From Rhodanobacter ginsengisoli (GTDB lineage Bacteria; Pseudomonadota; Gammaproteobacteria; Xanthomonadales; Rhodanobacteraceae), in NCBI RefSeq assembly GCF_042657065.1, contig NZ_JBHSNF010000001.1, forward strand, positions 496,001 through 560,000: a stretch of DNA of 64,000 nt, in the 5' to 3' direction. The notes under the pieces were generated by a model that saw only the letters and a list, made by a program, of their open reading frames with translations, was not told where the DNA came from and searched no databases. Shown one piece after another: positions 42,274-51,632 of the stretch (position 1 is its first letter; each line of letters opens with the position of its first letter). The position numbers and the translations under genes are program-made.

Positions 42274-44561
42274 CGGCGATCGGACTCTTGCGGATTGGCG
42301 CGCCGGGCGCCGCTGGCCTGGCGCAGACTGCCGGTCAGGCTGCGCCAGGCGCGATCGAGCATGCCTTCGCGCTGCGGCGGGACCTCACATACGCGGCCAC
42401 TGGCTATTTCGCGTGCGAGCTGGGTCAGGGTCATTTCTTCACCCCGCTGGCCACGTCGGCTGACCAGCAGGCAGCGTCCGGACATCGGCGAATACCAGGC
42501 CAGCTTGCGCTGCACGATCTGCCCATTGGTCGGATCGACGAATTCGAACCAGCTGCCGAACGGCAGCTCGCGCAGGTGCTGCTGGATATGCAGCTCGCGC
42601 GGTGTGATGGCAGGTGGCGGCGTCGGTGGTGACTGGGATGCCGGGCCGGCAGCGAGCGGCTCATGCGCGGCATGCTGTTCACCCAGCCGCTGATGTTGTT
42701 TCAGGCGCAGCGCGAGATCGGTGGCGCTGGGAAGCGGCACGACCGGATCGGGCTTGCCCGCGCCGAGCAACCGTTGCGCGACCTGCACCGATTCCTCGGC
42801 ATGCATGCCGATCTGCTGGAGCCCGCTTTCCACGTCCTGTTGCAGCTGCAGCCAGTCGCTCGTGGGCAGGCGACCGAGCAACTGGTCGGTAATCGCCAGT
42901 TGCGTCCGGAACGCATCACTGTCCTCGCCATGGCGCAGCAAGGTCAGTGCCAATACGTCCGACCAGGCGCGATCCAGCAGGGCGCGCAGCAGGCCACGGG
43001 GTGGCGATTGCTCAAAACGTTCGGCCATCAGCTCGCTGGCACGGTGGCGCGCCTGATCCAGCCGCTCGCGACCCTGTGCGGCCTCCACGTGACGGCGCTC
43101 GGCGGCCTGCGCCTTGCGCGTGAGAAGGGCCAGATGGTGTTCGATGTCGGCCAGCAGGGTCGTGTACAGGCCCGTGCTGGGCGGCTCCTGGTTGGCGCGG
43201 CCGACCAGCTGTTCGAGCTTGGTCGCCAGCGGACGGTTGCTCTCGTCATCGCTGCCGTCGAGCCAGTCGTTGGCCGCCGTGGCGACGGTCTCCAGCAACT
43301 GCCGCGCCGGATGCTCGCGCTTCTCGAAAAAGGCATGATCGGCGACCGCCATGCGCAGCACCGGCAGCTCCAGGTTGCTGAGCAGGCCGCGGGCATTGCC
43401 GCCCTGCTGCAGTTGCTGGCCGAGCTGCTCGAACAATCCGGCGACCAGCTCCACGGTATCGCCCTGTTCTGCGCTGAGCTGGGTCGGGGGAGCGTCGCTG
43501 GGCTTGCCGAGATTGAGCTGGGTCAGCAGTTCCTCGCGCAGGCGCGCCGCACTGCGCAGTTCACGGCTGGCGTGATCGGTGACCTTGGCCAGATGCTGCT
43601 GCAACGCGCCCAGCGCGGACTGCAGTTCATCCTCGCTGGCAGCGCGACCGGCGGGCTGGCCGGGGATGCCTCCCTGACTGGCCCGCCGCTGCGCCAGCAG
43701 GTCACGCAGGGACTCCAGCACCTCGATGGAATCGCCGCCGGCACCCCCGCTCTGGGGTTTTGCCGTCTTCTCCGAAGCCGCTGCCGGTTCAGCTGCCGGC
43801 GCCGTTTCCGCGCCGGCGGAACGTGCACGCTTGGTGATATGTCGGGGAATCGGAATGCTGCGGATCTGCGGCAGGATGCCATCGGCCTGCAGCTGCGCGT
43901 TGATGATGCCGTACAGCGGCGCCAGCGATGAAATCACCCATTGATCAAACAGTTGCAACAGCAGAAGCTGATGCTTCAGTGGCAGCTCCAGCTCGGCGCT
44001 GGCTCGATGAAATGCCTGCGCCAGCGCATGCGGCCCCAACGGCAGCGCCGGGCCCTCCAGCGGTGGCGCGCCGATCAGCACGGCGAGCCGGTAACCCAGT
44101 TCGTGCAGCACGCCACTGTGGCGCACTTCGCCACGCGCTCCCAGCTGGGTCAGCGCGATGGACAGCTCCTGCACGACCGGGTCGAGCAGCTCCAGCGACT
44201 GCCACGGCTTCGCTTCGAGCGCAGCAGCGACTGGCGGGGTGGCCGGATTGCCCAGTTCATTGAACGCGGTGGCGAGCGCTTCCAGAAAACGTTGCTGGAA
44301 GGTGGTTCGATCCTGCAGCACGCGTTGACGACTGGCAAAGAGATCCTGCTGCTCGTCCGCGCGCAGGGCATGGTCGGCCAGGGTGAACAGCTTTTGCTCG
44401 AACTCGCTCATGCAATGCCGCACGGGTTCATGCAAACCCTCGATGCACGAGGCATAGCTGGCTTCGATCAAACGCTCCGCACGCGCAGGCCAGCGCCCGC
44501 TGGTGAGGCGAGCGGGCTGGTGCGGCGCGAGCGAGCGGCGTCGATCCTGTCCGACATCCAT
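42270..44561 (-). CDS. DUF1631 family protein (copy 1)
   Basis: 763 residues, mostly helical, no signal peptide. LIEASYASCIEGLHEPVRHC at the N-terminus and FGSWFEFVDPTNGQIVQRKL, AWYSPMSGRCLLVSRRGQRG near the C-terminus are shared with the second copy. This last part is PilZ-like or Tudor-like in appearance. Family function unknown; members occur with PilZ and c-di-GMP genes. Coupled by ATGA to the PilZ gene. Confidence 0.85.
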   Translation of the reverse strand: MDVGQDRRRSLAPHQPARLTSGRWPARAERLIEASYASCIEGLHEPVRHCMSEFEQKLFTLADHALRADEQQDLFASRQRVLQDRTTFQQRFLEALATAFNELGNPATPPVAAALEAKPWQSLELLDPVVQELSIALTQLGARGEVRHSGVLHELGYRLAVLIGAPPLEGPALPLGPHALAQAFHRASAELELPLKHQLLLLQLFDQWVISSLAPLYGIINAQLQADGILPQIRSIPIPRHITKRARSAGAETAPAAEPAAASEKTAKPQSGGAGGDSIEVLESLRDLLAQRRASQGGIPGQPAGRAASEDELQSALGALQQHLAKVTDHASRELRSAARLREELLTQLNLGKPSDAPPTQLSAEQGDTVELVAGLFEQLGQQLQQGGNARGLLSNLELPVLRMAVADHAFFEKREHPARQLLETVATAANDWLDGSDDESNRPLATKLEQLVGRANQEPPSTGLYTTLLADIEHHLALLTRKAQAAERRHVEAAQGRERLDQARHRASELMAERFEQSPPRGLLRALLDRAWSDVLALTLLRHGEDSDAFRTQLAITDQLLGRLPTSDWLQLQQDVESGLQQIGMHAEESVQVAQRLLGAGKPDPVVPLPSATDLALRLKQHQRLGEQHAAHEPLAAGPASQSPPTPPPAITPRELHIQQHLRELPFGSWFEFVDPTNGQIVQRKLAWYSPMSGRCLLVSRRGQRGEEMTLTQLAREIASGRVCEVPPQREGMLDRAWRSLTGSLRQASGARRANPQESDRR

Positions 44562-44712
44562 GCAAGAACCTGTCTTTTCCCCGGAGGGCTCAGTCTATGC
44601 CGGATGCCGCACGTACGCCATATTCGCCGAATCGGTGCCGTGCCCGGCAAGACGGGCTCTTGCGTCGTCGAGTGGGGGCACTTCCAACCTGAACGAGCGT
44701 GCTGCGCAGGCG

Positions 44713-45081
44713 TCAATCCGGCTGTTCCAGCCATGCGTGGAGCCGCGTGGCGTCGGCATCGCTGATTGCAATGATGCGATAGCCTGCCCATATCAGGTCG
44801 GCCGAGGCCGCCTGGTCGTGCCACTGCTCCTGTACCCCCACATCGATATGCACCTGGCCGCTGCCGCTGCCGTTGTCGGGCAAGGGCAGGCGCAGCTGAT
44901 AGATCGCCTCGTCTTGCGGTGCCGTGGGGCTGATCAGCAGCATGCCGGTGGCAGACAGGTTGCCGATCCGGCCGAACGGCTGATCCGTGATGACGTCGGT
45001 GACGACGGCGTCGAAATCGACCGGCTTGCGTTGTTTCCTGCGCTGGTCACGTTGAGCCTGGTCCTGACTGGCCTGGTTCAT
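44713..45081 (-). CDS. PilZ domain protein (copy 2)
   Basis: 122 residues from ATG 45081, which overlaps the stop of the second DUF1631 gene. RxxxR (two overlapping choices in RDQRRKQRK) and GNLSATGMLLIS motifs intact, followed by QEQWHDQAASADLIWAGYRI, nearly the same as copy 1. The longer frame with 23 extra residues lies inside the DUF1631 gene and is rejected. Confidence 0.87.
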   Translation of the reverse strand: MNQASQDQAQRDQRRKQRKPVDFDAVVTDVITDQPFGRIGNLSATGMLLISPTAPQDEAIYQLRLPLPDNGSGSGQVHIDVGVQEQWHDQAASADLIWAGYRIIAISDADATRLHAWLEQPD

Positions 45082-47303
45082 GAGCTCGCCCCGGGAGCGA
45101 GCGGACGATGCGAATGGGGCAAGGCCAGCTCCTCGGAGACGACACGCCATGCATGATCGAGCATGTCCTCATCGTGGTCGATCGCAACCTCACGCATGTG
45201 GCCGCAGGAGATTTCATGCGCCAGTTGCAGCTGGTTGAATTCCTCGGCGCGATGGCCGCTGCGGGTAACGAACAGGCTGTGCCCGGTCAGCGGCGAATAC
45301 CAGGCCAGTCGGCGGCGTTTGCCGCGTTCGCCGGAAGGATCCACGAACTCGAACCAGACCCCGGCCGGCAACGAACGCAGGTGTCGATGGATGCGCAATA
45401 CCTCGGGACTGGGCTCGACGGACGCGTTATCGGTAGTGATTTCGGCGACGCCCCGCTGCCGCTGGTCGGGCGAACCCCTTCGTTCGGTGGGCCCGCTGCC
45501 CGCAACATCAGCCGCACCGGCATCCCGGCCGGGCTCGGTGTGGCGGGCATCGATCAGCCGCTGCGCCACCTGAGCGGCCTCGTCACCGTGCAGCCCGATC
45601 TGGCGCAGGCCGGCATCCACTTCATGCAGCAGTTTGCCCCGGTCACCGACGGGCAGGGCACCGAGCAATTGGTCGGTGACCACCAGCCGGGTATCGAAGA
45701 CTTCACTATGTTCGCCGTGTCGCAACAGGGTCAGCGCAAGCACGTCGGACCAGGCGCGATCGAGCTGGCCCAGTCGCCGGCATTGCGCAGAGGATGGGGC
45801 AAAACGCATGCCCAGCAGTTCGGCGGTGCGGTGGCGTGCCTGCTCCAGCCGTTCCAGTCCCTGCATCGCCTCGACCTGACGGCGTTCGGCCAGCCGGGTC
45901 TTGTGCTGCAGCTGGGTCAGGTACTGCTCGATGTCATCCAGCAGGTTGATGTACAGGCTGGCACCAGGTGGCTCGCGTCCTGCACGTTCGATCAGCTGGC
46001 CCAGTTTGGTGCGCAGCGTGCGGTCGGTCTCGCCGTTGGCGTCATCGAGCCAGTCGCGGGCGATTTCAGCGATCCTGCCCAGCATCTTGCGTGCCGGGTG
46101 CTCGTGCTGCTCGAAAAATCGGTGGTCGTTCAATGCCGCGCGCAGCATCGGCAACTGCAGATTGCCCAGCAACGTTTGCGCTTCGCGGCTCCGTGGCAGC
46201 TGCTGCGCAATCTGTTCAAACAGCCGCGCGATCATTTCCAGGGCGTCGTCCTGCTCGGTCCCGAGAATGGCACGTGCGGCATCGCCGGAGCGTCCGACGT
46301 TGAGCTGGATGAGCAGTTCCTCGCGCAGATGCTGCGGGTCGCGCAGGGCGCGACGGGCCTGCTCGTCGGCTTGCACGAGATAGTCCTGCAGTGCGGCCAG
46401 CGCGACCTGCAGCTCGGCATTGCTGACGGTGCCGCTGGCCGGCAGGTCGGCTCGCGCAAGAGCGGAGGCCTGCGCGGGGGGCTCGGGCGGGCTGTCCTGC
46501 ATCGTCGGTGCTTCGGCGGGTGACGGCTCGCTGTCCGGTGGCGCAGTTGTTGCGGCGGGGGCGGCCTTTTCCGATGTGCGCTCGCGCCGGGGCGTGGCAC
46601 GCGGCAGCGCAAACGGCCGCAGGCACGCCAGGATGCCGTCGGCCTGCAAATGCGCATTGGCCAGCTCGTGCAGCGAGGTCAGTTCCTGGATCAGGCTGCT
46701 TTCCAGGCTTTGCAGCAGCAACAACTCGTGCTGACTCGGCAGCTCCAATATCTTGCTGGCGTCGCAGAATGCCCTGGCCATCGCCTGCGGGCCGATCGGC
46801 ACGCTTGCGCCTTCGAGCGGTGCCGAGGCAATCAGCGCGGCCAGCCGGTAGCCCAGTTCGACCAGTTGGGCTCCGCCGCGGGCCTCGCTGCGCGCGACCA
46901 GCTGATCGATCGAGGTGGTCAGCTCGTGCTCCGTCGGATCGACCAGACTCAGTGCCTGCCTGGCACGAGCCACCGGCTCCGCCGCTGGCTGGCCCAGTCG
47001 GTCGAACGCCTGGTCGATGCTGGCGATGAAGCGCTCGTCGAACGTCTGGCGTTCCATCATCAGCAGCTGCCGGGTGGCCAGGTAATGCGTCTGGTCCAGG
47101 TGGCTGCGGCTGCGTTCTGCCTGCTGGTGCAGGCACATGTCGAAGTGATCGAGGCTTCGCAGCAGCGGCTTGTGCAACCACTTGCCGCACAGCACGCGCA
47201 ATTCGCCAAGCAGACGTCGGGTTCGCGGTGGCCAGCGCGCATCGGGATGCTGGCCGGGGCTGGCGTGATCCGAAGGCGGCGAATTCAGGCAATCAGTGTT
47301 CAT
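45078..47303 (-). CDS. DUF1631 family protein (copy 2)
   Basis: 741 residues, same layout as copy 1: LLGELRVLCGKWLHKPLLRS, LELPSQHELLLLQSLESSLI and near the end GVWFEFVDPSGERGKRRRLA, WYSPLTGHSLFVTRSGHRAE. The shared middle motif LDRAWSDVLALTLLRHGE appears in both copies. No predicted catalytic residues. The pair with PilZ copy 2 repeats the gene arrangement of copy 1, a clear tandem duplication that has since diverged. Confidence 0.85.
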   Translation of the reverse strand: MNTDCLNSPPSDHASPGQHPDARWPPRTRRLLGELRVLCGKWLHKPLLRSLDHFDMCLHQQAERSRSHLDQTHYLATRQLLMMERQTFDERFIASIDQAFDRLGQPAAEPVARARQALSLVDPTEHELTTSIDQLVARSEARGGAQLVELGYRLAALIASAPLEGASVPIGPQAMARAFCDASKILELPSQHELLLLQSLESSLIQELTSLHELANAHLQADGILACLRPFALPRATPRRERTSEKAAPAATTAPPDSEPSPAEAPTMQDSPPEPPAQASALARADLPASGTVSNAELQVALAALQDYLVQADEQARRALRDPQHLREELLIQLNVGRSGDAARAILGTEQDDALEMIARLFEQIAQQLPRSREAQTLLGNLQLPMLRAALNDHRFFEQHEHPARKMLGRIAEIARDWLDDANGETDRTLRTKLGQLIERAGREPPGASLYINLLDDIEQYLTQLQHKTRLAERRQVEAMQGLERLEQARHRTAELLGMRFAPSSAQCRRLGQLDRAWSDVLALTLLRHGEHSEVFDTRLVVTDQLLGALPVGDRGKLLHEVDAGLRQIGLHGDEAAQVAQRLIDARHTEPGRDAGAADVAGSGPTERRGSPDQRQRGVAEITTDNASVEPSPEVLRIHRHLRSLPAGVWFEFVDPSGERGKRRRLAWYSPLTGHSLFVTRSGHRAEEFNQLQLAHEISCGHMREVAIDHDEDMLDHAWRVVSEELALPHSHRPLAPGASS

Positions 47304-47378
47304 GGCACCCAGTTATCGGCGACCAGACTTGTGACTTGAGTCTATGCCCAACCGTGAGGGCCCGGTGTGAAGGGGTCT

Positions 47379-48545
47379 TCACTCCATGAAGCTGGTGATC
47401 ACGTTGTTCAAGAAGCGCTGGCCCAGCGGGGTGGTATGCAGGTGGTCCGGGTCGTCGTGCAGCCAGCCGCAAGCACGCGCGGCGCCGAGCGCGGTGGCGA
47501 TGCGGTCGACCGGCAGGCCGGTGCGCTCGGCGAAGTCCGTCATCGGCACGCCGTCGACCAGCCGCAAGGCGTTGAGCATGTACTCGAACGGCAGCTCGGC
47601 GGGGTCGATCCGCTGGTCGCCGCCGAGGCGCGCAGCGCCGCCGGCGGCATCGAGATAGGCGCGTGGGTGGCGGGTCTTCCAGCGGCGATGGATCTGGCCG
47701 CTGTGGGCATCACTGATCTTGCCGTGTGCGCCGGCGCCGATGCCGAGGTAGTCGCCGAAGCGCCAGTAGTTGAGGTTGTGCGCGCAGCGCCGGTCCGCCC
47801 GCGCATAGGCGGAGATCTCGTACTGACCGTAGCCGGCGCCGGCCAGCCGGGCTTCACAGGCCTCCTGCATCGCCCACGCATGATCATCGTCCGGCAACGG
47901 TGGCGGGTTGGCGGCAAACGCGGTATTCGGCTCCAGGGTCAGCTGGTAGTGCGAGATATGCGTGGGTTCGAGCGCCAGCGCACGCTCGACATCGGCGAGG
48001 GCGCCGTCCAGCGTTTGCAGCGGCAGTGCGTACATCAGGTCGAGATTGATATTGCGGTAGCCGGCATCCTGCGCCGACTTCACCGCCGCCTCGGCCTCGC
48101 CGGCCGAATGGATGCGGCCGAGGCGGCGCAGCTTGTCGTCGTCGAAGCTCTGCACGCCGAAGGAGATCCGGTTCACCCCGGCCGCCAGATAACCGTCGAA
48201 GCGGCCGTGTTCGACGGTGCCGGGATTGGTCTCCAGGGTGATCTCGGCGTCATCGGCCAGCGCCACGCGTTCGCGCACGCCGTCGAGCAGGCGATCGATC
48301 AGTTCGGCCGAAAACAGGCTCGGCGTGCCGCCGCCGAAGAAGATGCTGAGGATCGGACGACCCTCCAGCGCCGCGGCGAAGTCGCTGCGGTCGGCATCCA
48401 GGTCGGCGAGCAGGTGGTCGATGTAGTCGGCGTAGGGGGGCGGCTCGTTGCGCAGGCCGTGCGAGTTGAAATCGCAATACGGGCACTTCTTCACGCACCA
48501 CGGCATGTGGATATACAGCGACAACGGGGGCGCCAGCAGACTCAT
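47379..48545 (-). CDS. hemW: HemW, radical SAM heme chaperone
   Basis: 388 residues. Radical SAM cluster C17-x3-C21-x2-C24 in MPWCVKKCPYCDFNSHG, the IFFGGGTPSLF glycine motif, and CAHNLNYWRFGDYLGIGAGA with the HemW-type HNxxYW. It carries heme for delivery to apoproteins, and is often mistaken for HemN. The ATG overlaps the rdgB stop. Confidence 0.94.
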   Translation of the reverse strand: MSLLAPPLSLYIHMPWCVKKCPYCDFNSHGLRNEPPPYADYIDHLLADLDADRSDFAAALEGRPILSIFFGGGTPSLFSAELIDRLLDGVRERVALADDAEITLETNPGTVEHGRFDGYLAAGVNRISFGVQSFDDDKLRRLGRIHSAGEAEAAVKSAQDAGYRNINLDLMYALPLQTLDGALADVERALALEPTHISHYQLTLEPNTAFAANPPPLPDDDHAWAMQEACEARLAGAGYGQYEISAYARADRRCAHNLNYWRFGDYLGIGAGAHGKISDAHSGQIHRRWKTRHPRAYLDAAGGAARLGGDQRIDPAELPFEYMLNALRLVDGVPMTDFAERTGLPVDRIATALGAARACGWLHDDPDHLHTTPLGQRFLNNVITSFME

Positions 48546-49144
48546 GCGGGCTGTCCGGCCAGTCGCGCGCGCAGGGCCGCCAGCGCCTGGCCGCGATGGC
48601 TGAGCCGGTTCTTCGTGGCCGGATCGAGTTCGGCGGCACTGACCGCCTGCCCATCGGGCAGGAACAACGGGTCATAACCGAAGCCCTGGACACCGCGCGC
48701 CACCTCGAGCACGCGGCCGTGCCAGCGGCCTTCCACGATCAGCGGGGCAGGGTCGTCGGCGCGGCGCAACAGCACCAGCACGCAGATGAAGAATGCGCGG
48801 CGTCGTTCATCCGATACGCCGGCCAGTTCACGCAGCAGCTTCGCGTTGTTCGCCGCCGCATCGCCATGGCCGCCGGCATAGCGGGCCGAATGCAGGCCCG
48901 GCGCGCCATCCAGGTGATTCACGCACAGGCCGGAATCGTCCGCCAGTGCGGGCAGGCCGGTGATCCTGGCGGCATGACGCGCCTTCAGCAGCGCGTTCTC
49001 GACGAAACTCAGGCCGGTTTCCTCGATGTCGTCCACCCCGAGGCTGGCTTGCGTCACGACTTCGAGACCGCTGTCGGCCAGCAGGGCGTTGAACTCCGCC
49101 AGTTTGCCGCGGTTGCCGCTGGCCAAAACCACACGTTGCATCAT
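48542..49144 (-). CDS. rdgB: XTP/dITP diphosphatase (RdgB/HAM1)
   Basis: 200 residues; removes non-canonical purine nucleotides. VVLASGNRGKLAEFNALLAD, IEETGLSFVENALLKARHAA, LADDSGLCVNHLDGAPG and GFGYDPLFLPDG are diagnostic. Start 49144 has GGGGAG seven bases before it (49141 is possible). Between rph and hemW in one operon. Confidence 0.95.
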   Translation of the reverse strand: MMQRVVLASGNRGKLAEFNALLADSGLEVVTQASLGVDDIEETGLSFVENALLKARHAARITGLPALADDSGLCVNHLDGAPGLHSARYAGGHGDAAANNAKLLRELAGVSDERRRAFFICVLVLLRRADDPAPLIVEGRWHGRVLEVARGVQGFGYDPLFLPDGQAVSAAELDPATKNRLSHRGQALAALRARLAGQPA

Positions 49145-49160
49145 GTACGGACTCCCCGGC

Positions 49161-49889
49161 TTATTCGGCCAGCGCCGCGCGCTGCGCCATGACCAGCTCG
49201 CCGATGCCCTGTTCGGCCAGCGCCAGCAGCGCGTCCATCTCGTCCCGGCGGAACGCATGTCCTTCCGCGGTGCCCTGCACCTCGATGAAGCCGCCGCCGT
49301 CGTTCATCACCACGTTCATGTCGGTGTCGCAATTGGCATCTTCGGCATAGTCCAGGTCCAGTACCGGCATGCCCTGATAGATGCCGACCGAGACGGCGGC
49401 GACCGCGCCCACGATCGGGTTGCGCTTGAGGTTCTCGCGCTTCATCAGCAGGTTGACCGCATCGACCAGGGCCACGTAGGCGCCGGTGATCGCCGCCGTG
49501 CGGGTGCCGCCGTCGGCCTGCAGCACGTCGCAGTCGAGCGTGATCACGCGTTCGCCCAGGGCCTGCCGGTTGACGCAGGCGCGCAGAGAGCGGCCGATCA
49601 GGCGCTGGATCTCCATCGTGCGGCCGCCCTGGCCACCCCGCGCCGCTTCGCGCTGCATGCGGGTGTTGGTGGCGCGCGGGAGCATGCCGTACTCGGCGGT
49701 GATCCAGCCCTCGCCCTTGCCGCGCAGCCAGGCCGGGGCGCGGTCCTCGATGCTGGCGGTGCACAGCACGCGGGTGTCGCCGAAGCTCACCAGTACCGAG
49801 CCCTCGGCGTGGCGGGTGTAGTGGCGTTCGATGCTGACGGTGCGCAGCTGGTCGCTGGCGCGGCCACTGGGGCGGGTGACGGAGTTCAT
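49161..49889 (-). CDS. rph: Ribonuclease PH
   Basis: 242 residues; phosphorolytic 3' trimming of tRNA. RPSGRASDQLRTVSIERHYT, GEGWITAEYGMLPRATNTRM, EIQRLIGRSLRACVN and DLDYAEDANCDTDMNVVM are family motifs. First gene of the rph-rdgB-hemW operon, divergent from yicC by 93 bases. Confidence 0.96.
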   Translation of the reverse strand: MNSVTRPSGRASDQLRTVSIERHYTRHAEGSVLVSFGDTRVLCTASIEDRAPAWLRGKGEGWITAEYGMLPRATNTRMQREAARGGQGGRTMEIQRLIGRSLRACVNRQALGERVITLDCDVLQADGGTRTAAITGAYVALVDAVNLLMKRENLKRNPIVGAVAAVSVGIYQGMPVLDLDYAEDANCDTDMNVVMNDGGGFIEVQGTAEGHAFRRDEMDALLALAEQGIGELVMAQRAALAE

Positions 49890-49982
49890 GGGGTGGTTCC
49901 TGGCGTCGCTTGGCCGGATTGGGCAAGGCGTGACCGGAGAGTTTACCATTGCGCTCTTTCTCCACGTCCGGACGCCGCCCCA

Positions 49983-50843
49983 ATGATCCGCAGCATGACG
50001 GCTTATGCCAGTGCCGAATCCACCGGTCCCGCCGGTACGCTCAGTTGCGAATTGCGCACGGTCAATCACCGTTACCTGGAATTGAGCCCGCGCCTGCCCG
50101 ACGACCTGCGCGCCTTCGAATCGCAGCTGCGCGAGCGTGTGGCGGCAAAGCTGTCGCGCGGCAAGCTCGACCTGACCGTGCGTCGGGCCAGTGACGCGCC
50201 CGGCGAGTCGTTGCAGGTCAACAGCGCGCTGCTGTCCCGGCTGGCCGAGCTGAATCTCGACATGACCGCCTTGTTCCCCGGCCTGCAGGTGCAGTTCACC
50301 GAGCTGTTGCGCTTCCCCGGCGTGATGCGACAGGCCGAGTCGGATCCGGAGGCGCAACAGGCTGCGCTGTTCGACGTGCTGGATCGTGCGCTGGACGCGC
50401 TCACCGCGACCCGTGAGCGCGAGGGCGAGAAGCTGGGCGAGATCCTGCGTGACAAGCTCGATGCGGTCGAGCGGGTGGTGGCCGACGTGCGCGGCTGGAT
50501 GCCGGAGATCCGTGCGGCCCTGCGTACCCGGCTGGAGACGCGGCTGGCCGATCTGAAGCAGCCGGTGGAGCCGGGTCGGCTGGAGCAGGAGCTGGTGCTG
50601 CAGATCACCCGCACCGACGTGGACGAGGAACTCGACCGGTTGACGACGCACATCGGCGAAACCCGGCGCGTGCTCGGCCTGAAGGAGCCGGTGGGTCGCC
50701 GACTGGATTTCCTCATGCAGGAGTTCAACCGCGAGGCGAACACCCTGGGCTCCAAGTCGGTCGACTCGCGCAGCACCAACGCCGCGGTCGAGCTGAAGGT
50801 GCTGATCGAGCAGATGCGCGAACAGGTGCAGAACATCGAATGA
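49983..50843 (+). CDS. yicC: YicC family endoribonuclease
   Basis: 286 residues. MIRSMTAYASAE start, ELRTVNHRYLELSPRLPDDL, and the C-terminal RRLDFLMQEFNREANTLGSK, DSRSTNAAVELKVLIEQMRE segment are typical of YicC/YloC. E. coli YicC cleaves RNA and affects stationary phase fitness. ATG 49983 is followed by gmk 81 bases after its stop; this neighbour is the classic one. Confidence 0.92.
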   Translation: MIRSMTAYASAESTGPAGTLSCELRTVNHRYLELSPRLPDDLRAFESQLRERVAAKLSRGKLDLTVRRASDAPGESLQVNSALLSRLAELNLDMTALFPGLQVQFTELLRFPGVMRQAESDPEAQQAALFDVLDRALDALTATREREGEKLGEILRDKLDAVERVVADVRGWMPEIRAALRTRLETRLADLKQPVEPGRLEQELVLQITRTDVDEELDRLTTHIGETRRVLGLKEPVGRRLDFLMQEFNREANTLGSKSVDSRSTNAAVELKVLIEQMREQVQNIE

Positions 50844-50924
50844 AGACGTGTATCACGCGGGTTTCGGCCCCTGAGCCCGGCGGCTGCCGCCCCGGCGTCG
50901 AGCGGGTGCACGGAGGTGCGCATC

Positions 50925-51551
50925 ATGTCCGTTGAAGGCACCCTGTTCATGGTCGCCGCACCCTCGGGCGCGGGCAAGTCCACCCTGGTCAATGCCCTGC
51001 TGGAACGCGAGCCGGCGATCTCGCTGTCGATCTCGCACACCACCCGTCCGCCCCGCCCGGGCGAGTTGTACGGGCGGCATTATTATTTCGTCGAGCGCAG
51101 CGAATTCGAGCGCGAGGTAGCCGAGGGCATCTTCCTCGAGCACGCAGAGGTGCACGGCAACCTGTACGGCACCTCGCGGACCATGGTGCAGGAGTTGCTG
51201 GCTCAGGGGCGTGACGTGCTGCTGGAGATCGACTGGCAGGGCGCCGAGCAGATCCGTCGCAGCAAGCCCGATTGCGTCAGCGTGTTCATCCTGCCGCCCT
51301 CGCGGGCGGAGCTGGAGCGGCGCCTGCGCGGACGCGGTTCGGATAGCGCCGAGGTGATCGAGCGCCGGTTGCGCAACTCGCGCGGGGAAATCGCCCACGC
51401 ACACGAGTTCGACTACATCCTGGTCAACGACTCGTTCGAGAATGCGTTGGCCGACCTGCAGGCGATCGTGCGGGCGGTGCGTCTGCGCGGTGCGTTGCAG
51501 TGGCAGCGGCACGAAGGGTTGATCGCCGACCTGCTGGCGGCTGAAGCCTGA
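50925..51551 (+). CDS. gmk: Guanylate kinase
   Basis: 208 residues; phosphorylates GMP to GDP. P-loop FMVAAPSGAGKSTLVNALLE, TTRPPRPGELYGRHYYFVE with GMP-binding residues, and VLLEIDWQGAEQIR. ATG 50925 has GGAGG eight bases upstream and is preferred over GTG 50916. In E. coli rpoZ follows; here the mla genes lie between. Confidence 0.96.
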   Translation: MSVEGTLFMVAAPSGAGKSTLVNALLEREPAISLSISHTTRPPRPGELYGRHYYFVERSEFEREVAEGIFLEHAEVHGNLYGTSRTMVQELLAQGRDVLLEIDWQGAEQIRRSKPDCVSVFILPPSRAELERRLRGRGSDSAEVIERRLRNSRGEIAHAHEFDYILVNDSFENALADLQAIVRAVRLRGALQWQRHEGLIADLLAAEA

Positions 51552-51632
51552 GTTTCCCGGTGAGACTTCCCGCATGGCCTTCGAAACGCGCTTCGGCTAC
51601 CTTGTGCAACTCCCCGACTGTATTTGCCGCCC

